Origin: Faunimonas pinastri
Lineage (GTDB): Bacteria; Pseudomonadota; Alphaproteobacteria; Rhizobiales; Afifellaceae
Direction of reading: 5' to 3'
Assembly (NCBI RefSeq): GCF_900110915.1
Contig: NZ_FOFG01000012.1
Span: 62,001 to 126,000, forward strand
Length of the DNA stretch: 64,000 nt
The notes under the pieces are model-generated. The model did not search any database and was not told where the DNA came from. It worked only from the letters and a program-made list of their open reading frames with translations. The translations under genes and the position numbers were made by a program. Positions 18,671 to 27,141 of the stretch are shown here, piece after piece. Each line of letters starts with the position of its first letter. Position 1 is the stretch's first letter.

Positions 18671-18719
18671 GCAAAGGCAAATTGATTGTCTTTGCAGGTG
18701 CAATAGAGCCGGCTTATAG
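18671..18719. promoter_or_regulatory. ahpC/oxyR divergent promoter with inverted repeat
   Basis: GCAAAGGCAA (18671-18680) and TTGTCTTTGC (18686-18695) form a 10 bp inverted repeat with one mismatch around ATTGA, a plausible OxyR operator. For oxyR, TTTGCA (18691-18696), 17 bases, then TTATAG (18714-18719) resemble a sigma-70 promoter whose -35 lies in the repeat. This would allow autorepression. Confidence 0.5.
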
Positions 18720-18726
18720 AGCGCTC

Positions 18727-19638
18727 ATGCTTCCCACGTTGCGCCAGCTGCACTACCTCAAGCTTCTCGTGGAACACGGCTCCTTCAGCCGTGCGGCGGA
18801 GGCTGCGCATGTCACGCAGCCCACGATCTCCGCCGGGATCAACGAGCTGGAAAAGATCCTGGGCGCCAATGTCGTCGACCGGGGACGTTCGGGGCTGATC
18901 CTGACGCCCGTCGGCCGCGAGGTGGCGCGGCGGGCCGAGGAGATCCTGGCGCAGGTCGACGATCTGGTGCAGGCGGCGGGTCGCTCCGGCCGGCCGCTGG
19001 TCGGCACCTTCCGCCTGGGCGTCATTCCGACCATCGCTCCCTTCCTGCTGCCCCAAGTGCTGCCGCGCCTGCGGCGCCGTTATCCGCAGCTGCGGCTGGT
19101 GCTGAGGGAAGATCTCACCACCCGCCTCGTCGCCATGCTGAAGGCCGGGACGATCGATGCGGCGCTGATCGCGCTGCCCGCCAATATCACGGGGCTCGAC
19201 CATGCGGAGGTCTCCTCCGACGAACTCGTCGCCGCCGTTCCCGCCGGGCACAGGCTGGCGGAGATGACGCGCATTCCTCAAGGGGCCATGGACGGGGAAA
19301 ACCTGATCCTGCTGGAGGACGGGCATTGCCTGCGCGAGCACGCGCTGTCGGCCTGCGGCCTGCAGGCGGCCCCGCAAGCCGACGACGCCGAAACCACGGT
19401 CGCGACCACCTCCCTCCACACGACGCTGCAGATGGTGGGTTGGGGCCTCGGCATTACGCTGCTGCCGGGCATGGCGGTGGAAGCGGGGCTCACCCGCCTT
19501 GCGCCTGTCGTGGTGCGGCCGCTGGAACATGCGCCCTGCCGCAAGGTGGTCGTGGTCTGGCGCGCCGGTTCCAGCCGCGAGGTCGAGGGCCGGCTCCTGG
19601 CCGAGACGCTCCGCACGCCCGAGCCCGCCGTCGCCTGA
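18727..19638 (+). CDS. oxyR: LysR-family peroxide-sensing regulator OxyR
   Basis: The 303-residue LysR protein has a winged helix-turn-helix at the N-terminus (SFSRAAEAAHVTQPTISAG) and an effector domain. Two cysteines in the effector domain, in the contexts DGHCLREHALS and ACGLQAA, match the redox-active pair of OxyR (Cys199/Cys208 in E. coli) with the expected short spacing. It is divergent from ahpC-ahpD, the standard target arrangement. ATG 18727 begins only 7 bases after the predicted -10, so the transcript may be leaderless. The frame continues upstream to 18682, but that would run through the promoter. Confidence 0.93.
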   Translation: MLPTLRQLHYLKLLVEHGSFSRAAEAAHVTQPTISAGINELEKILGANVVDRGRSGLILTPVGREVARRAEEILAQVDDLVQAAGRSGRPLVGTFRLGVIPTIAPFLLPQVLPRLRRRYPQLRLVLREDLTTRLVAMLKAGTIDAALIALPANITGLDHAEVSSDELVAAVPAGHRLAEMTRIPQGAMDGENLILLEDGHCLREHALSACGLQAAPQADDAETTVATTSLHTTLQMVGWGLGITLLPGMAVEAGLTRLAPVVVRPLEHAPCRKVVVVWRAGSSREVEGRLLAETLRTPEPAVA

Positions 19639-19684
19639 TCCCTCTGGATCGACCGGGGAGATCGCCGGGCGGAGAGAGACCGCA

Positions 19685-19713
19685 TTGACGCGGCGGGGCC
19701 GCCGCGGCTACAC
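19685..19713 (+). promoter_or_regulatory. Candidate promoter of the cobalamin operon
   Basis: TTGACG (19685-19690), 17 bases, then CTACAC (19708-19713) resemble a sigma-70 promoter. The spacer contains the near-palindrome GCGGCGGGGCCGCCGC. I looked for a cobalamin riboswitch (B12 box) in 19639-19854 and did not see one. A short direct repeat of AAACCGGGG (19770-19778, 19782-19790) is present instead. Confidence 0.4.
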
Positions 19714-19854
19714 CGGCCCCGGATGGTCGCCCTCGCGAGGGGCTGAAACGATCCCGCTGCGACCGACCCAAACCGGGGGTCAAACCGGGGCCGTCTAAGG
19801 CGAGCAATCGGCAAGGCCGGGTGCTGGCGATCTTCTGGTCCTGAAGGAGGTCGC

Positions 19855-21060
19855 ATGCCAAAGCCCCGTTTTTCCTCGTCCGTTTCTTCCGCCAGCCTCT
19901 TCGCCGGGGCAGCCTTCCGCGCGGCTACGACCGAGAGCGCCCCGACAGAGAGCGCCTTGGGCAAGATCGGCGTCATGGTCTGCGGCCACGGCAGCCGCGA
20001 CGAGGCGGCCGTCGCCGAGTTCGCCACCCTTTCCGCGCACCTGAAGCAGGCCTTTCCGCACTGGCCGGTCGATTACGGCTATCTGGAATTCGCGACCCCG
20101 GTGATCCGGGACGGGCTGGACCGGCTGATGGCGCAAGGCGTGCGGCACGTTCTCGCCGTGCCCGGCATGCTGTTCGCGGCGGGGCACGCCAAGAACGACA
20201 TTCCCTCCGTCCTCAACACCTATGCCGCGACCCATCCGGGCCTCACGGTGGAATATGCCCGCGAACTCGGCATCGACACCCGGATGCTCCGGGCAGCCGG
20301 CGCGCGCATCCAGGAGGCGCTGGACGCCGCGCCCGAGGTGCCGCTGCACGAAACGCTGCTGGTGGTGGTGGGCCGTGGCGCGTCCGATCCCGACGCCAAT
20401 TCCAACGTGGCGAAGGTCACCCGCATGCTCTGGGAAGGCTTCGGCTTCGGCTGGGCCGAAACCGCCTATTCCGGCGTCACCTTCCCGCTGGTCGAGCCCG
20501 CGCTCGAAAAGGCGACGCGCCTCGGCTTCCGGCGGGTGATCGTCTTCCCGTATTTCCTTTTCACCGGCATCCTCGTCCGGCGCATCTACGACATGACGGA
20601 CGCGGTCGCCGCCCGCCATCCCGAGATCGAGTTCGTGAAGGCACCCTATCTCAACGACCATCCGCTGGTCATCGAGACCTTCGTCGACCGGGTGAACGAG
20701 ATCCTGGAAGGCCAGAACCTGATGAACTGCGCCATGTGCAAATATCGCGAGCAGGTGCTGGGTTTCGAAGCCGAGATCGGCATGCCGCAGGAGAGCCATC
20801 ACCACCATGTCGAGGGGATCGGCACGGGCGGAACGCCGGTCTTCCACGGCGCCGGCCATGACCATTCGCACGGACACTCGCATGATCATGGACACGACCA
20901 TGCCCCAGGACATTCACACGATCACGGGCACTCGCATGATCACGGGCCTGATCATGCGCATGAGCATGAGCATGGGCATGAGCATGGGCATGAGCATCAC
21001 CATCACCCCTATCCCCATGCCGACCATCCGCTCGGGCCGCGCTCCATGAAGCGCGACTGA
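19855..21060 (+). CDS. cbiX: Sirohydrochlorin cobaltochelatase CbiX with histidine-rich tail
   Basis: The 401-residue class II chelatase inserts Co2+ into sirohydrochlorin. The N-terminal half starts at VMVCGHGSRDEAA with the metal-binding His, the second half has VVVGRGASDPDANSN, and the long CbiX-type cysteine pair is in NCAMCKYREQV. From about residue 316 a tail of around 65 residues holds dozens of His in HDHSHGHSHDH-like units, suited to storing or delivering cobalt. About 35 Ser/Ala-rich residues precede the conserved core, but ATG 19855 has AAGGAGG four bases upstream, so I keep that start. First gene of the cobalamin operon; 2 bp separate it from the next. Confidence 0.93.
   Translation: MPKPRFSSSVSSASLFAGAAFRAATTESAPTESALGKIGVMVCGHGSRDEAAVAEFATLSAHLKQAFPHWPVDYGYLEFATPVIRDGLDRLMAQGVRHVLAVPGMLFAAGHAKNDIPSVLNTYAATHPGLTVEYARELGIDTRMLRAAGARIQEALDAAPEVPLHETLLVVVGRGASDPDANSNVAKVTRMLWEGFGFGWAETAYSGVTFPLVEPALEKATRLGFRRVIVFPYFLFTGILVRRIYDMTDAVAARHPEIEFVKAPYLNDHPLVIETFVDRVNEILEGQNLMNCAMCKYREQVLGFEAEIGMPQESHHHHVEGIGTGGTPVFHGAGHDHSHGHSHDHGHDHAPGHSHDHGHSHDHGPDHAHEHEHGHEHGHEHHHHPYPHADHPLGPRSMKRD
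20857..21006 (+). repeat. Degenerate CAT/GA-rich repeat encoding the His-rich tail of CbiX
   Basis: The stretch consists of imperfect short units such as CATGATCACGG and GAGCATGGGCATGA. The last part (about 20955-21003) is nearly tandem with a 12-base period. It encodes His-Asp/Glu/Gly-rich protein and may vary in length between strains. Confidence 0.8.
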
Positions 21061-21062
21061 GA

Positions 21063-22625
21063 ATGCCCCTGTTCGACAGCTACCTGATGGTGGACTGGAG
21101 CGCCGCCGGGACACCGACGCGCGGCGAGAACAGCGTCTGGTGGGCGCTTCGTCGCGACGTTCCGGAAGCCGCCGCGACAGTGGTGACCGGCAATCCCGCG
21201 ACGCGGGCGCAGGCCTGCGAACAGATCGCCGACCTGCTCGCGGCGGAACGCGAGGCCGGACGCCGCGTGCTGGCCGGCTTCGACTTCCCGTTCGGCTATC
21301 CGCGCGGCACGGCGACGGCCCTGACCGGCAAGGCCGATTGGGCAAGCCTCTGGACGAAGCTCGCCGCAATGGTCGAGGACGGCCCCGACAACCGGAACAA
21401 CCGCTTCGCGGTGGCGGCGGAACTCAACGCCGGCTTTCCCGGCGAGGGCCCGTTCTGGGGCCATCCGCAACAGCACGTCTACCCGGGTCTGACACCCACG
21501 AAGCCGCCGCTCCGGGCCGAACACCCGCCGCAGCGCCGGCGTGTCGAAGAAGATGTCCGGGGTGCCAAGACGGAGTGGCAGCTCGCGGGGGCCGGCAGCG
21601 TCGGCGGGCAGGCTCTCGTCGGCATCGCCTTTCTCGAACGGCTCCGGGCAGACCCGCGCCTGCGCGAGGCGATCCGTATCTGGCCGTTCGAGACCGGCCT
21701 GTCCGTTCCGCCGAATGCGCCGATCGTGCTGGCCGAGATCTACCCCGCGCTCGTCAGCGTGACCCGCGAAGCCGGCGTGCCGCTGGATCGGACGCAGGTG
21801 ATCGCCATGGCGGAGCACTTTGCGGCGCTCGACGGGCGCGAAGCGCTTGCAAGCTGCTTCGAGCTGCCCGGCGTCACCGATGCCGAACTCCGCCGCGAGA
21901 TCGTCGAGGAAGAAGGCTGGATCCTCGGCCATCCCCGGAGCGAGCTGGCGCCGCCATCGAAGCCCACCCGATCGCGGCCCCCGTCGCGACCGCCTTACGA
22001 TTACATCCGCGCGCCCGGCGAGATCACCCGCCGCTCCTTCGAGATCATCCGCTCCGAATTGGACGTATCCGCGCTGCCGCCGGATGTCGCCCCGCTCGCG
22101 CTCCGCGTCGTCCATGCCTCGGGCATGCCGGAGGTTGCAGCCGATCTCGTCTCTTCCGCCGGCGCGGGGCAGGCCGGACTGGGCGCGCTCGCCGCCGGTG
22201 CGCCGATTCTTTGCGACGTGCGCATGGTTGCCGCCGGCATCATGCAGGCGCGCCTGACGGCCGGCAACGAGGTGGTCGTGGCGCTCGACCAGCCGGGCGC
22301 GGCGAAGCTCGCTGCGGAAACCAGCCTGACCCGAACGGCCGCCGGGCTTGAACGCCTTGCCGAGCGCTTCGACGGCGCCATCGTGGTGATCGGCAACGCG
22401 CCGACCGCGCTTTTCCGGCTGCTCGAACTCGTGGCCGAAGGCGCGCCCCGGCCCGCGCTCGTGCTGGGCTTCCCGGTGGGCTTTGTCGGCGCGGCGGAAT
22501 CCAAGGCCGCACTGGCGGCGAACGAATTCGGCATTCCGTTCATCGCGCTGAACGGCCGGCGCGGCGGCAGCGCCATGGCATCGGCCGCCGTGAACGCCCT
22601 GATCCTCGGCGGGGCCGACGCATGA
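21063..22625 (+). CDS. cobH: Fusion of an RNase H-like (DUF429-type) domain with precorrin-8X methylmutase CobH
   Basis: The protein has 520 residues. Residues about 313-520 are a complete CobH/CbiC: YDYIRAPGEITRRSFEIIR start, the catalytic His in VVHASGMPEVAADL, and the terminal NGRRGGSAMASAAVNAL. This enzyme moves the C11 methyl to C12, giving hydrogenobyrinic or cobyrinic acid. Residues 1 to about 295 form a separate domain beginning LMVDWSAAGTP with FDFPFGYPRG and a WPFETG motif, resembling RNase H-fold uncharacterised proteins. Its job is unknown. A Pro/Arg/Ser-rich linker (about 298-312) joins them. Standard CobH is about 210 residues, so this is a real fusion within one uninterrupted frame. 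It overlaps cobL by ATGA. Confidence 0.9.
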   Translation: MPLFDSYLMVDWSAAGTPTRGENSVWWALRRDVPEAAATVVTGNPATRAQACEQIADLLAAEREAGRRVLAGFDFPFGYPRGTATALTGKADWASLWTKLAAMVEDGPDNRNNRFAVAAELNAGFPGEGPFWGHPQQHVYPGLTPTKPPLRAEHPPQRRRVEEDVRGAKTEWQLAGAGSVGGQALVGIAFLERLRADPRLREAIRIWPFETGLSVPPNAPIVLAEIYPALVSVTREAGVPLDRTQVIAMAEHFAALDGREALASCFELPGVTDAELRREIVEEEGWILGHPRSELAPPSKPTRSRPPSRPPYDYIRAPGEITRRSFEIIRSELDVSALPPDVAPLALRVVHASGMPEVAADLVSSAGAGQAGLGALAAGAPILCDVRMVAAGIMQARLTAGNEVVVALDQPGAAKLAAETSLTRTAAGLERLAERFDGAIVVIGNAPTALFRLLELVAEGAPRPALVLGFPVGFVGAAESKAALAANEFGIPFIALNGRRGGSAMASAAVNALILGGADA

Positions 22626-23824
22626 GCGGCCCCTGGCTTTCGGTCGTCGGCATCGGCGAGGACGGTCTCGCCGGTCTCTCCGAATCTGCCCGCGTGTTGG
22701 TCGGGGAGGCCGAGATCCTGATCGGCGGCGAGCGCCACCTTGCGATGGTGCCGGACGCGGGCTCCGCGGAGCGGATGGCTTGGCCGAGTCCCCTGTCTGT
22801 TCTGGTAGAACGAATCGGCCCCCTCAGGGGGAAACGAACCGTGATTCTGGCCAGCGGCGATCCCCTGAACTTCGGCATCGCCGCCACCCTGCTGCGCCAT
22901 CTCCCGGCCGGGGAGATGACGGTCCTGCCACATCTCTCCGCCTTTTCCCTTGCCGCCGCGCGGCTGAAATGGCCGCTCCCCGCCGTGGCGACGCTGACGC
23001 TGCACGGACGTCCGGTCGAGAGCCTCGCTTTGCACGTCCATCCCGGCGCGCGCCTTCTCGCGCTGTCGGAGGCATCCGCCCCGGCGAAGGTCGCGGCATG
23101 GCTGGTCACGCATGGCTTCGGAGAAAGCCGCATGACGGCGCTCTGCCACATGGGAGGCGCTTCGGAAGCGCGGATCGAGGCCCTCGCTTCGAAATGGCGG
23201 AGTGACGCGCCGGATCTCCACACGCTCGCGGTCGAATGCGTCGCCGGTCCCGGCGCGCGCTGGTGGCCACGCACGGCCGGTCTCCCGGACGAGGCTTTCG
23301 TCCACGACGGCAAGATGACGAAGCGCGAGGTGCGCGCGCTGGCGCTGGCGAAGCTCATGCCGCATCCGGGAGCGCTCCTCTGGGATGTCGGCGCGGGCTC
23401 CGGCTCGATATCCGTGGAATGGATGCGCGCCGCCGATCGCGCCATCGCCATCGCGCTGGAACCACAACCTGCCCGGCGCGACCTCGCCGCGCGCAACGCC
23501 GCCGCGCTCGGCGTTCCCTCACTGCAGATCCGCGATGGACATGCTCCCGAGGCGCTGGCCGGTTTGCCTGCACCGGACGCCATCTTTCTCGGTGGCGGCA
23601 TCTCGGCCGCGACGATCTCCGCATCCCTGGGTGCCCTGACGCCCGGCGGTCGCCTCGTCGCCCATGCCGTGACGCTGGAAACGGAGGCCACGCTGCTCGC
23701 CGCCTACGCCGGGCATGGCGGCGAACTCGTGCGCCTCCAGGTCGCCCGCGCCGAGCCTGTCGGTCCCTTCCAGGGCTGGCGACCGGCCATGCCCGTCACG
23801 CAATGGGCCTGGGTGAAGCCATGA
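22622..23824 (+). CDS. cobL: Precorrin-6Y C5,15-methyltransferase (decarboxylating)
   Basis: The 400-residue bifunctional CbiE-CbiT protein methylates C5 and C15 and removes the C12 acetate carboxyl. The N-terminal tetrapyrrole methylase part starts LSVVGIGEDGLAGLS and has ILASGDPLNFGIAATLL. The C-terminal CbiT part carries the SAM-binding motif LLWDVGAGSGSISVEWMRA near residue 253. Both halves look intact. It overlaps cobH upstream and cobI downstream by four bases each. Confidence 0.95.
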   Translation: MSGPWLSVVGIGEDGLAGLSESARVLVGEAEILIGGERHLAMVPDAGSAERMAWPSPLSVLVERIGPLRGKRTVILASGDPLNFGIAATLLRHLPAGEMTVLPHLSAFSLAAARLKWPLPAVATLTLHGRPVESLALHVHPGARLLALSEASAPAKVAAWLVTHGFGESRMTALCHMGGASEARIEALASKWRSDAPDLHTLAVECVAGPGARWWPRTAGLPDEAFVHDGKMTKREVRALALAKLMPHPGALLWDVGAGSGSISVEWMRAADRAIAIALEPQPARRDLAARNAAALGVPSLQIRDGHAPEALAGLPAPDAIFLGGGISAATISASLGALTPGGRLVAHAVTLETEATLLAAYAGHGGELVRLQVARAEPVGPFQGWRPAMPVTQWAWVKP

Positions 23825-24522
23825 CGCAGCCCGGACATCTCTACGGAATCGGCGTCGGGCCGGGCGATCCCGAACTGATGACGCTGAAGGCCGTGCGGCT
23901 CCTCGATCGCGTTGCGGTCGTCGCCTATCTCGGCCCGGAAGGCGGCGATTCCAGCGCCCGCGCGATCGCCGCGGAGTTCATCCCCGCCGGCCGTACCGAA
24001 ATCGCCATCGCCATGCCGATGCGGCCGGGACGCGAGCCCGTGGAGATCTACGACAAGGCCGCCGGCGAGATCGCGGCACACCTCGAAGACGGTCGCGATG
24101 TCGCCGTGCTCTGCGAAGGCGATCCCTTCTTCTACGGCTCCTTCATGTATCTGCACGACCGGCTCGGCGGCCGGTTTCCCTGCACGATCGTGCCGGGGAT
24201 AGCCTCGATCACCGCCTGCGCGGCCGCGGCCGCCGTGCCGCTGGTCCGGCGCGACGCGACGCTGACCGTGCTCCCGGCAACGCTGGACGACCCGTCCCTG
24301 GAAGCGCGGCTGGCGAACGCCGATGCCGCCGCGATCATGAAGGTCGGCCGTCACCTGGCCCGCATTCGCGCCCTGCTGGAGCGTCTCGGCCGCATCGAAG
24401 GTGCCTTCTATGTCGAACGCGCCACCCGGCCCGACCAGCGCGTCAGGCCGCTCGCGCAATTGGCCGCCCCCGACGCTCCCTATTTTTCCATGATCCTGTT
24501 GCCGGAAAGATCGAAATCGTGA
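23821..24522 (+). CDS. cobI: Precorrin-2 / cobalt-precorrin-2 C20-methyltransferase
   Basis: The 233-residue tetrapyrrole methylase adds the C20 methyl. The N-terminus GIGVGPGDPELMTLKAVR and the ALCEGDPFF-like loop VLCEGDPFFYGSFMYLHDR identify the CobI/CbiL family. I chose ATG 23821 because it overlaps the cobL stop; the longer frame upstream is a shadow of cobL. With CbiX upstream in the same operon the substrate is probably the cobalt form (CbiL role). Confidence 0.94.
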   Translation: MTQPGHLYGIGVGPGDPELMTLKAVRLLDRVAVVAYLGPEGGDSSARAIAAEFIPAGRTEIAIAMPMRPGREPVEIYDKAAGEIAAHLEDGRDVAVLCEGDPFFYGSFMYLHDRLGGRFPCTIVPGIASITACAAAAAVPLVRRDATLTVLPATLDDPSLEARLANADAAAIMKVGRHLARIRALLERLGRIEGAFYVERATRPDQRVRPLAQLAAPDAPYFSMILLPERSKS

Positions 24523-26312
24523 CCCCCTCCCCGGTCTTCGTCGCCCTCACCGAAGCCGGCGTCGCGCTCGCCCGTCGCGGCACCGCTTCGCTCGGCGGCG
24601 AAGTTCATGCCAAGGCGCCGCTCGCGGCCGACCGTAGCTTCACCGACACGGCCGCGCATCTCCGCGCGCTCTTCTCCGAAGGTCGCCCCATCGTCGGCAT
24701 CTGCGCGGCGGGGATCCTGATCCGTATTCTCGCGCCGGTGCTCACCGACAAGCATACCGACGCGCCGGTGCTGACCGTTGCGGAGGACGGTTCGGCCGTC
24801 GTGCCGCTGCTCGGAGGCCATCACGGCGCCAACGATCTTGCGCGCAGGCTTGCCGACAGGCTGGGCGCCCACCCGGCGATCACGACCGCCGGCGACGTCA
24901 GCTTCGGCATCGCGCTCGACCAGCCCCCGGAGGGCTGGAGCCTTGCCAATCCCGCCGATGCGAAGCCGGTCATGGCCGCGCTTCTGGCCGGCGCGGAGGG
25001 GCGGCTGGAGGGCGACGCCGACTGGCTCGCCGCCAGTGACTTGCCGCTCCGCGAGAGCGGGCCCATTCGCCTCGTCGCGACCACGGCGGATGTGGCAGGC
25101 GACGAACGCACGCTGGTGTTTCATCCCCGCCGGCTGGCACTGGGGCTTGGCTGCGAACGCAACGCCGAGCCGCAGGAGGTGATCGCGCTGGCGCAGGAGG
25201 CGCTCGCCAGCGCCGGGCTCGCCAGCCAGTCGGTTGCCGCGATCGTATCCGTCGATCTGAAGGCGGACGAGCCGGCGATCCATGCCGCCGCCGCGCATTT
25301 CGGCGTGCCGGCCCGCTTCTACCCGGCGGAAGAACTGGAGGCGGAAGCCGCGCGTCTCGCCAACCCGTCCGAGATCGTTTTCCGCGAGATCGGCTGCCAC
25401 GGCGTGGCCGAAGGCGCGGCCCTCGCCGCCGTTGGCGCGCTCGGCAGCCTCGTGGTGGAAAAGCGCAAGAGCCGGCGCGCGACCTGCGCCATCGCCGTTG
25501 CCCCGGAAGTCCTCGACCCGGCCGCGACAGGACGCGCCCGCGGACGCCTCGCCATCATCGGCATCGGCCCCGGCACGCATGACTGGCTGACGCCCGAAGC
25601 GCGGCGGCTGCTGGGGCAGGCGGACGCCATCGTTGGCTATTCTCTCTATCTTGACCTCATAGACGCCATAGCAACCGGGGCCGAGCGCTTCGATTCCGAT
25701 CTCGGCTCGGAGGAAGCGCGCGTGCGGAAGGCGCTGGCGCTGGCCGGCGAGGGGCGGAACGTGGCGCTGGTTTCATCCGGCGACGCGGGCATCTATGCCA
25801 TGGCGACGCTCGCCTTCGAATGTCTCGATGCCGGTGATGTTTCCGACGGTACGAAGCGCGCCGAGATCCTGGTTTCCCCCGGCATTTCCGCGATGCAGGC
25901 GGCAGCGGCCCGCGCCGGCGCGCCGCTCGGTCACGATTTCTGCGCCATTTCGCTCTCCGACCTGCTGACGCCTTGGGACGCCATCGAGCGGCGCGTGCGC
26001 GCGGCGGCGGAAGGCGATTTCGTCGTCGCCTTCTATAACCCGGTTTCGCAGCGCCGCCGCACCCAGCTGGCGGCCGCGCGTGAGATCCTGCTCGCGCACC
26101 GGCCACCGGACACGCCTGTCATCCTCGCCCGCAATCTCGGACGCGATGGCGAGCGGGTGGAGACCGTCGCCCTCGCGGATCTCGACATCGAAGCCGTCGA
26201 CATGCTGACCGTCGTCGTCGTCGGCGCATCAAGCACCCGGCAGGTGACGGCCGCCGGGCGGACCTGGACCTACACGCCACGCGGCTACGAGAAGAAACGG
26301 ATCGCCTCATGA
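24519..26312 (+). CDS. cobJ: Fusion of CbiG (cobalt-precorrin-5A hydrolase) and precorrin-3B C17-methyltransferase CobJ/CbiH
   Basis: The 597-residue protein starts at GTG 24519, overlapping cobI. Residues 1-130 are CbiG N-terminal type (IVGICAAGILIRILAP, LLGGHHGANDLARRLA). Residues about 205-330 are the CbiG C-terminal/CobE part (LALGLGCERNAEPQEV, FREIGCHGVAEGAAL). From residue 343 a full tetrapyrrole methylase follows (IIGIGPGTHDWLTPEARRL, SSGDAGIYAMATLAFE, VAFYNPVSQRR). CbiG opens the ring-A lactone and releases acetaldehyde; CobJ/CbiH methylates C17 with ring contraction. The fusion places two nearby steps of the cobalt-early route on one chain. Confidence 0.93.
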   Translation: MTPSPVFVALTEAGVALARRGTASLGGEVHAKAPLAADRSFTDTAAHLRALFSEGRPIVGICAAGILIRILAPVLTDKHTDAPVLTVAEDGSAVVPLLGGHHGANDLARRLADRLGAHPAITTAGDVSFGIALDQPPEGWSLANPADAKPVMAALLAGAEGRLEGDADWLAASDLPLRESGPIRLVATTADVAGDERTLVFHPRRLALGLGCERNAEPQEVIALAQEALASAGLASQSVAAIVSVDLKADEPAIHAAAAHFGVPARFYPAEELEAEAARLANPSEIVFREIGCHGVAEGAALAAVGALGSLVVEKRKSRRATCAIAVAPEVLDPAATGRARGRLAIIGIGPGTHDWLTPEARRLLGQADAIVGYSLYLDLIDAIATGAERFDSDLGSEEARVRKALALAGEGRNVALVSSGDAGIYAMATLAFECLDAGDVSDGTKRAEILVSPGISAMQAAAARAGAPLGHDFCAISLSDLLTPWDAIERRVRAAAEGDFVVAFYNPVSQRRRTQLAAAREILLAHRPPDTPVILARNLGRDGERVETVALADLDIEAVDMLTVVVVGASSTRQVTAAGRTWTYTPRGYEKKRIAS

Positions 26313-27133
26313 ACGCCCCAGTGCCCGCAGAACTCGATGCCCCGAAGGTGCATTTCATCGGTGCCGGCCCCGGCGCGCCGGATCTCATCACGGTGCGCGG
26401 GCTGAAGCTGATCGAGCGCTGTCCGGTCTGCCTCTATGCCGGCTCGCTGGTGCCGACCGAGATCGTCGCTTCCGCTCCGGCCGGTGCGCGGGTTCTCGAC
26501 ACCGCGTCCATGCATCTCGACGAAATCCTCGAAGAGATGCGGCGCGCCGTCTCTGCCGGGCAGGAGGTGGCGCGGGTCCATTCCGGCGATCCCTCGATCT
26601 ACGGCGCAATCGCCGAGCAGATCCGACGGCTCGACGCGCTGGATATCGCCTACGACATCACGCCCGGCGTTCCCGCCTTTGCGGCAGCCGCCGCCGCGCT
26701 TGGCCGCGAGTTGACGATCCCCGAGGTCAGCCAGACCATCATCCTGACGCGCACGGCCATGCAGTCCTCCGCCATGCCGGAGGGCGAGGACCTGGCGACG
26801 CTCGGCCGCTCGCGCGCCACGCTGGCGATTCACCTCTCGATCCGCAACCTGCTGGCGGTCGAGCGGGAGCTGACCCCCTTCTACGGGCCGGACTGCCCCG
26901 TGATCGTCGCCTATCGGGTCGGCTGGCCGGACGAGAGCTTCATCCACGGCACACTGGCCGATATCCGCGACAAGGTTCGCGAGGCCAAGCTCACGCGCAC
27001 GGCTCTGGTTCTGGTCGGGCAAGCGCTGGAGAAGAAGGATTTCCGCGACTCCGCGCTTTACGACGCTGCGCATAGCCATGTGCTGCGCCCGCCTCCGAGA
27101 AAACCGAAGGCCAGCAAGTCCAAGCCCGACTGA
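26309..27133 (+). CDS. cobM: Precorrin-4 / cobalt-precorrin-4 C11-methyltransferase
   Basis: The 274-residue tetrapyrrole methylase has VHFIGAGPGAPDLITVRG at the N-terminus, the RVHSGDPSIYGAIAEQ loop and TPGVPAFAAAAAALGREL; this combination is typical of CobM/CbiF. It adds the C11 methyl. The ATGA overlap with the cbiG-cobJ gene makes it the last gene of the plus-strand run that begins at cbiX. A Lys/Pro/Arg-rich tail of about 15 residues ends the protein. It converges on cobB with 8 bp between stops. Confidence 0.95.
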   Translation: MNAPVPAELDAPKVHFIGAGPGAPDLITVRGLKLIERCPVCLYAGSLVPTEIVASAPAGARVLDTASMHLDEILEEMRRAVSAGQEVARVHSGDPSIYGAIAEQIRRLDALDIAYDITPGVPAFAAAAAALGRELTIPEVSQTIILTRTAMQSSAMPEGEDLATLGRSRATLAIHLSIRNLLAVERELTPFYGPDCPVIVAYRVGWPDESFIHGTLADIRDKVREAKLTRTALVLVGQALEKKDFRDSALYDAAHSHVLRPPPRKPKASKSKPD

Positions 27134-27141
27134 GGGCGCGA

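Noticed and set aside
20857-21006. Repeat block in cbiX considered as a CRISPR or intergenic repeat array
   Set aside because: The units are imperfect, in frame and code for a His-rich tail; there are no spacers.
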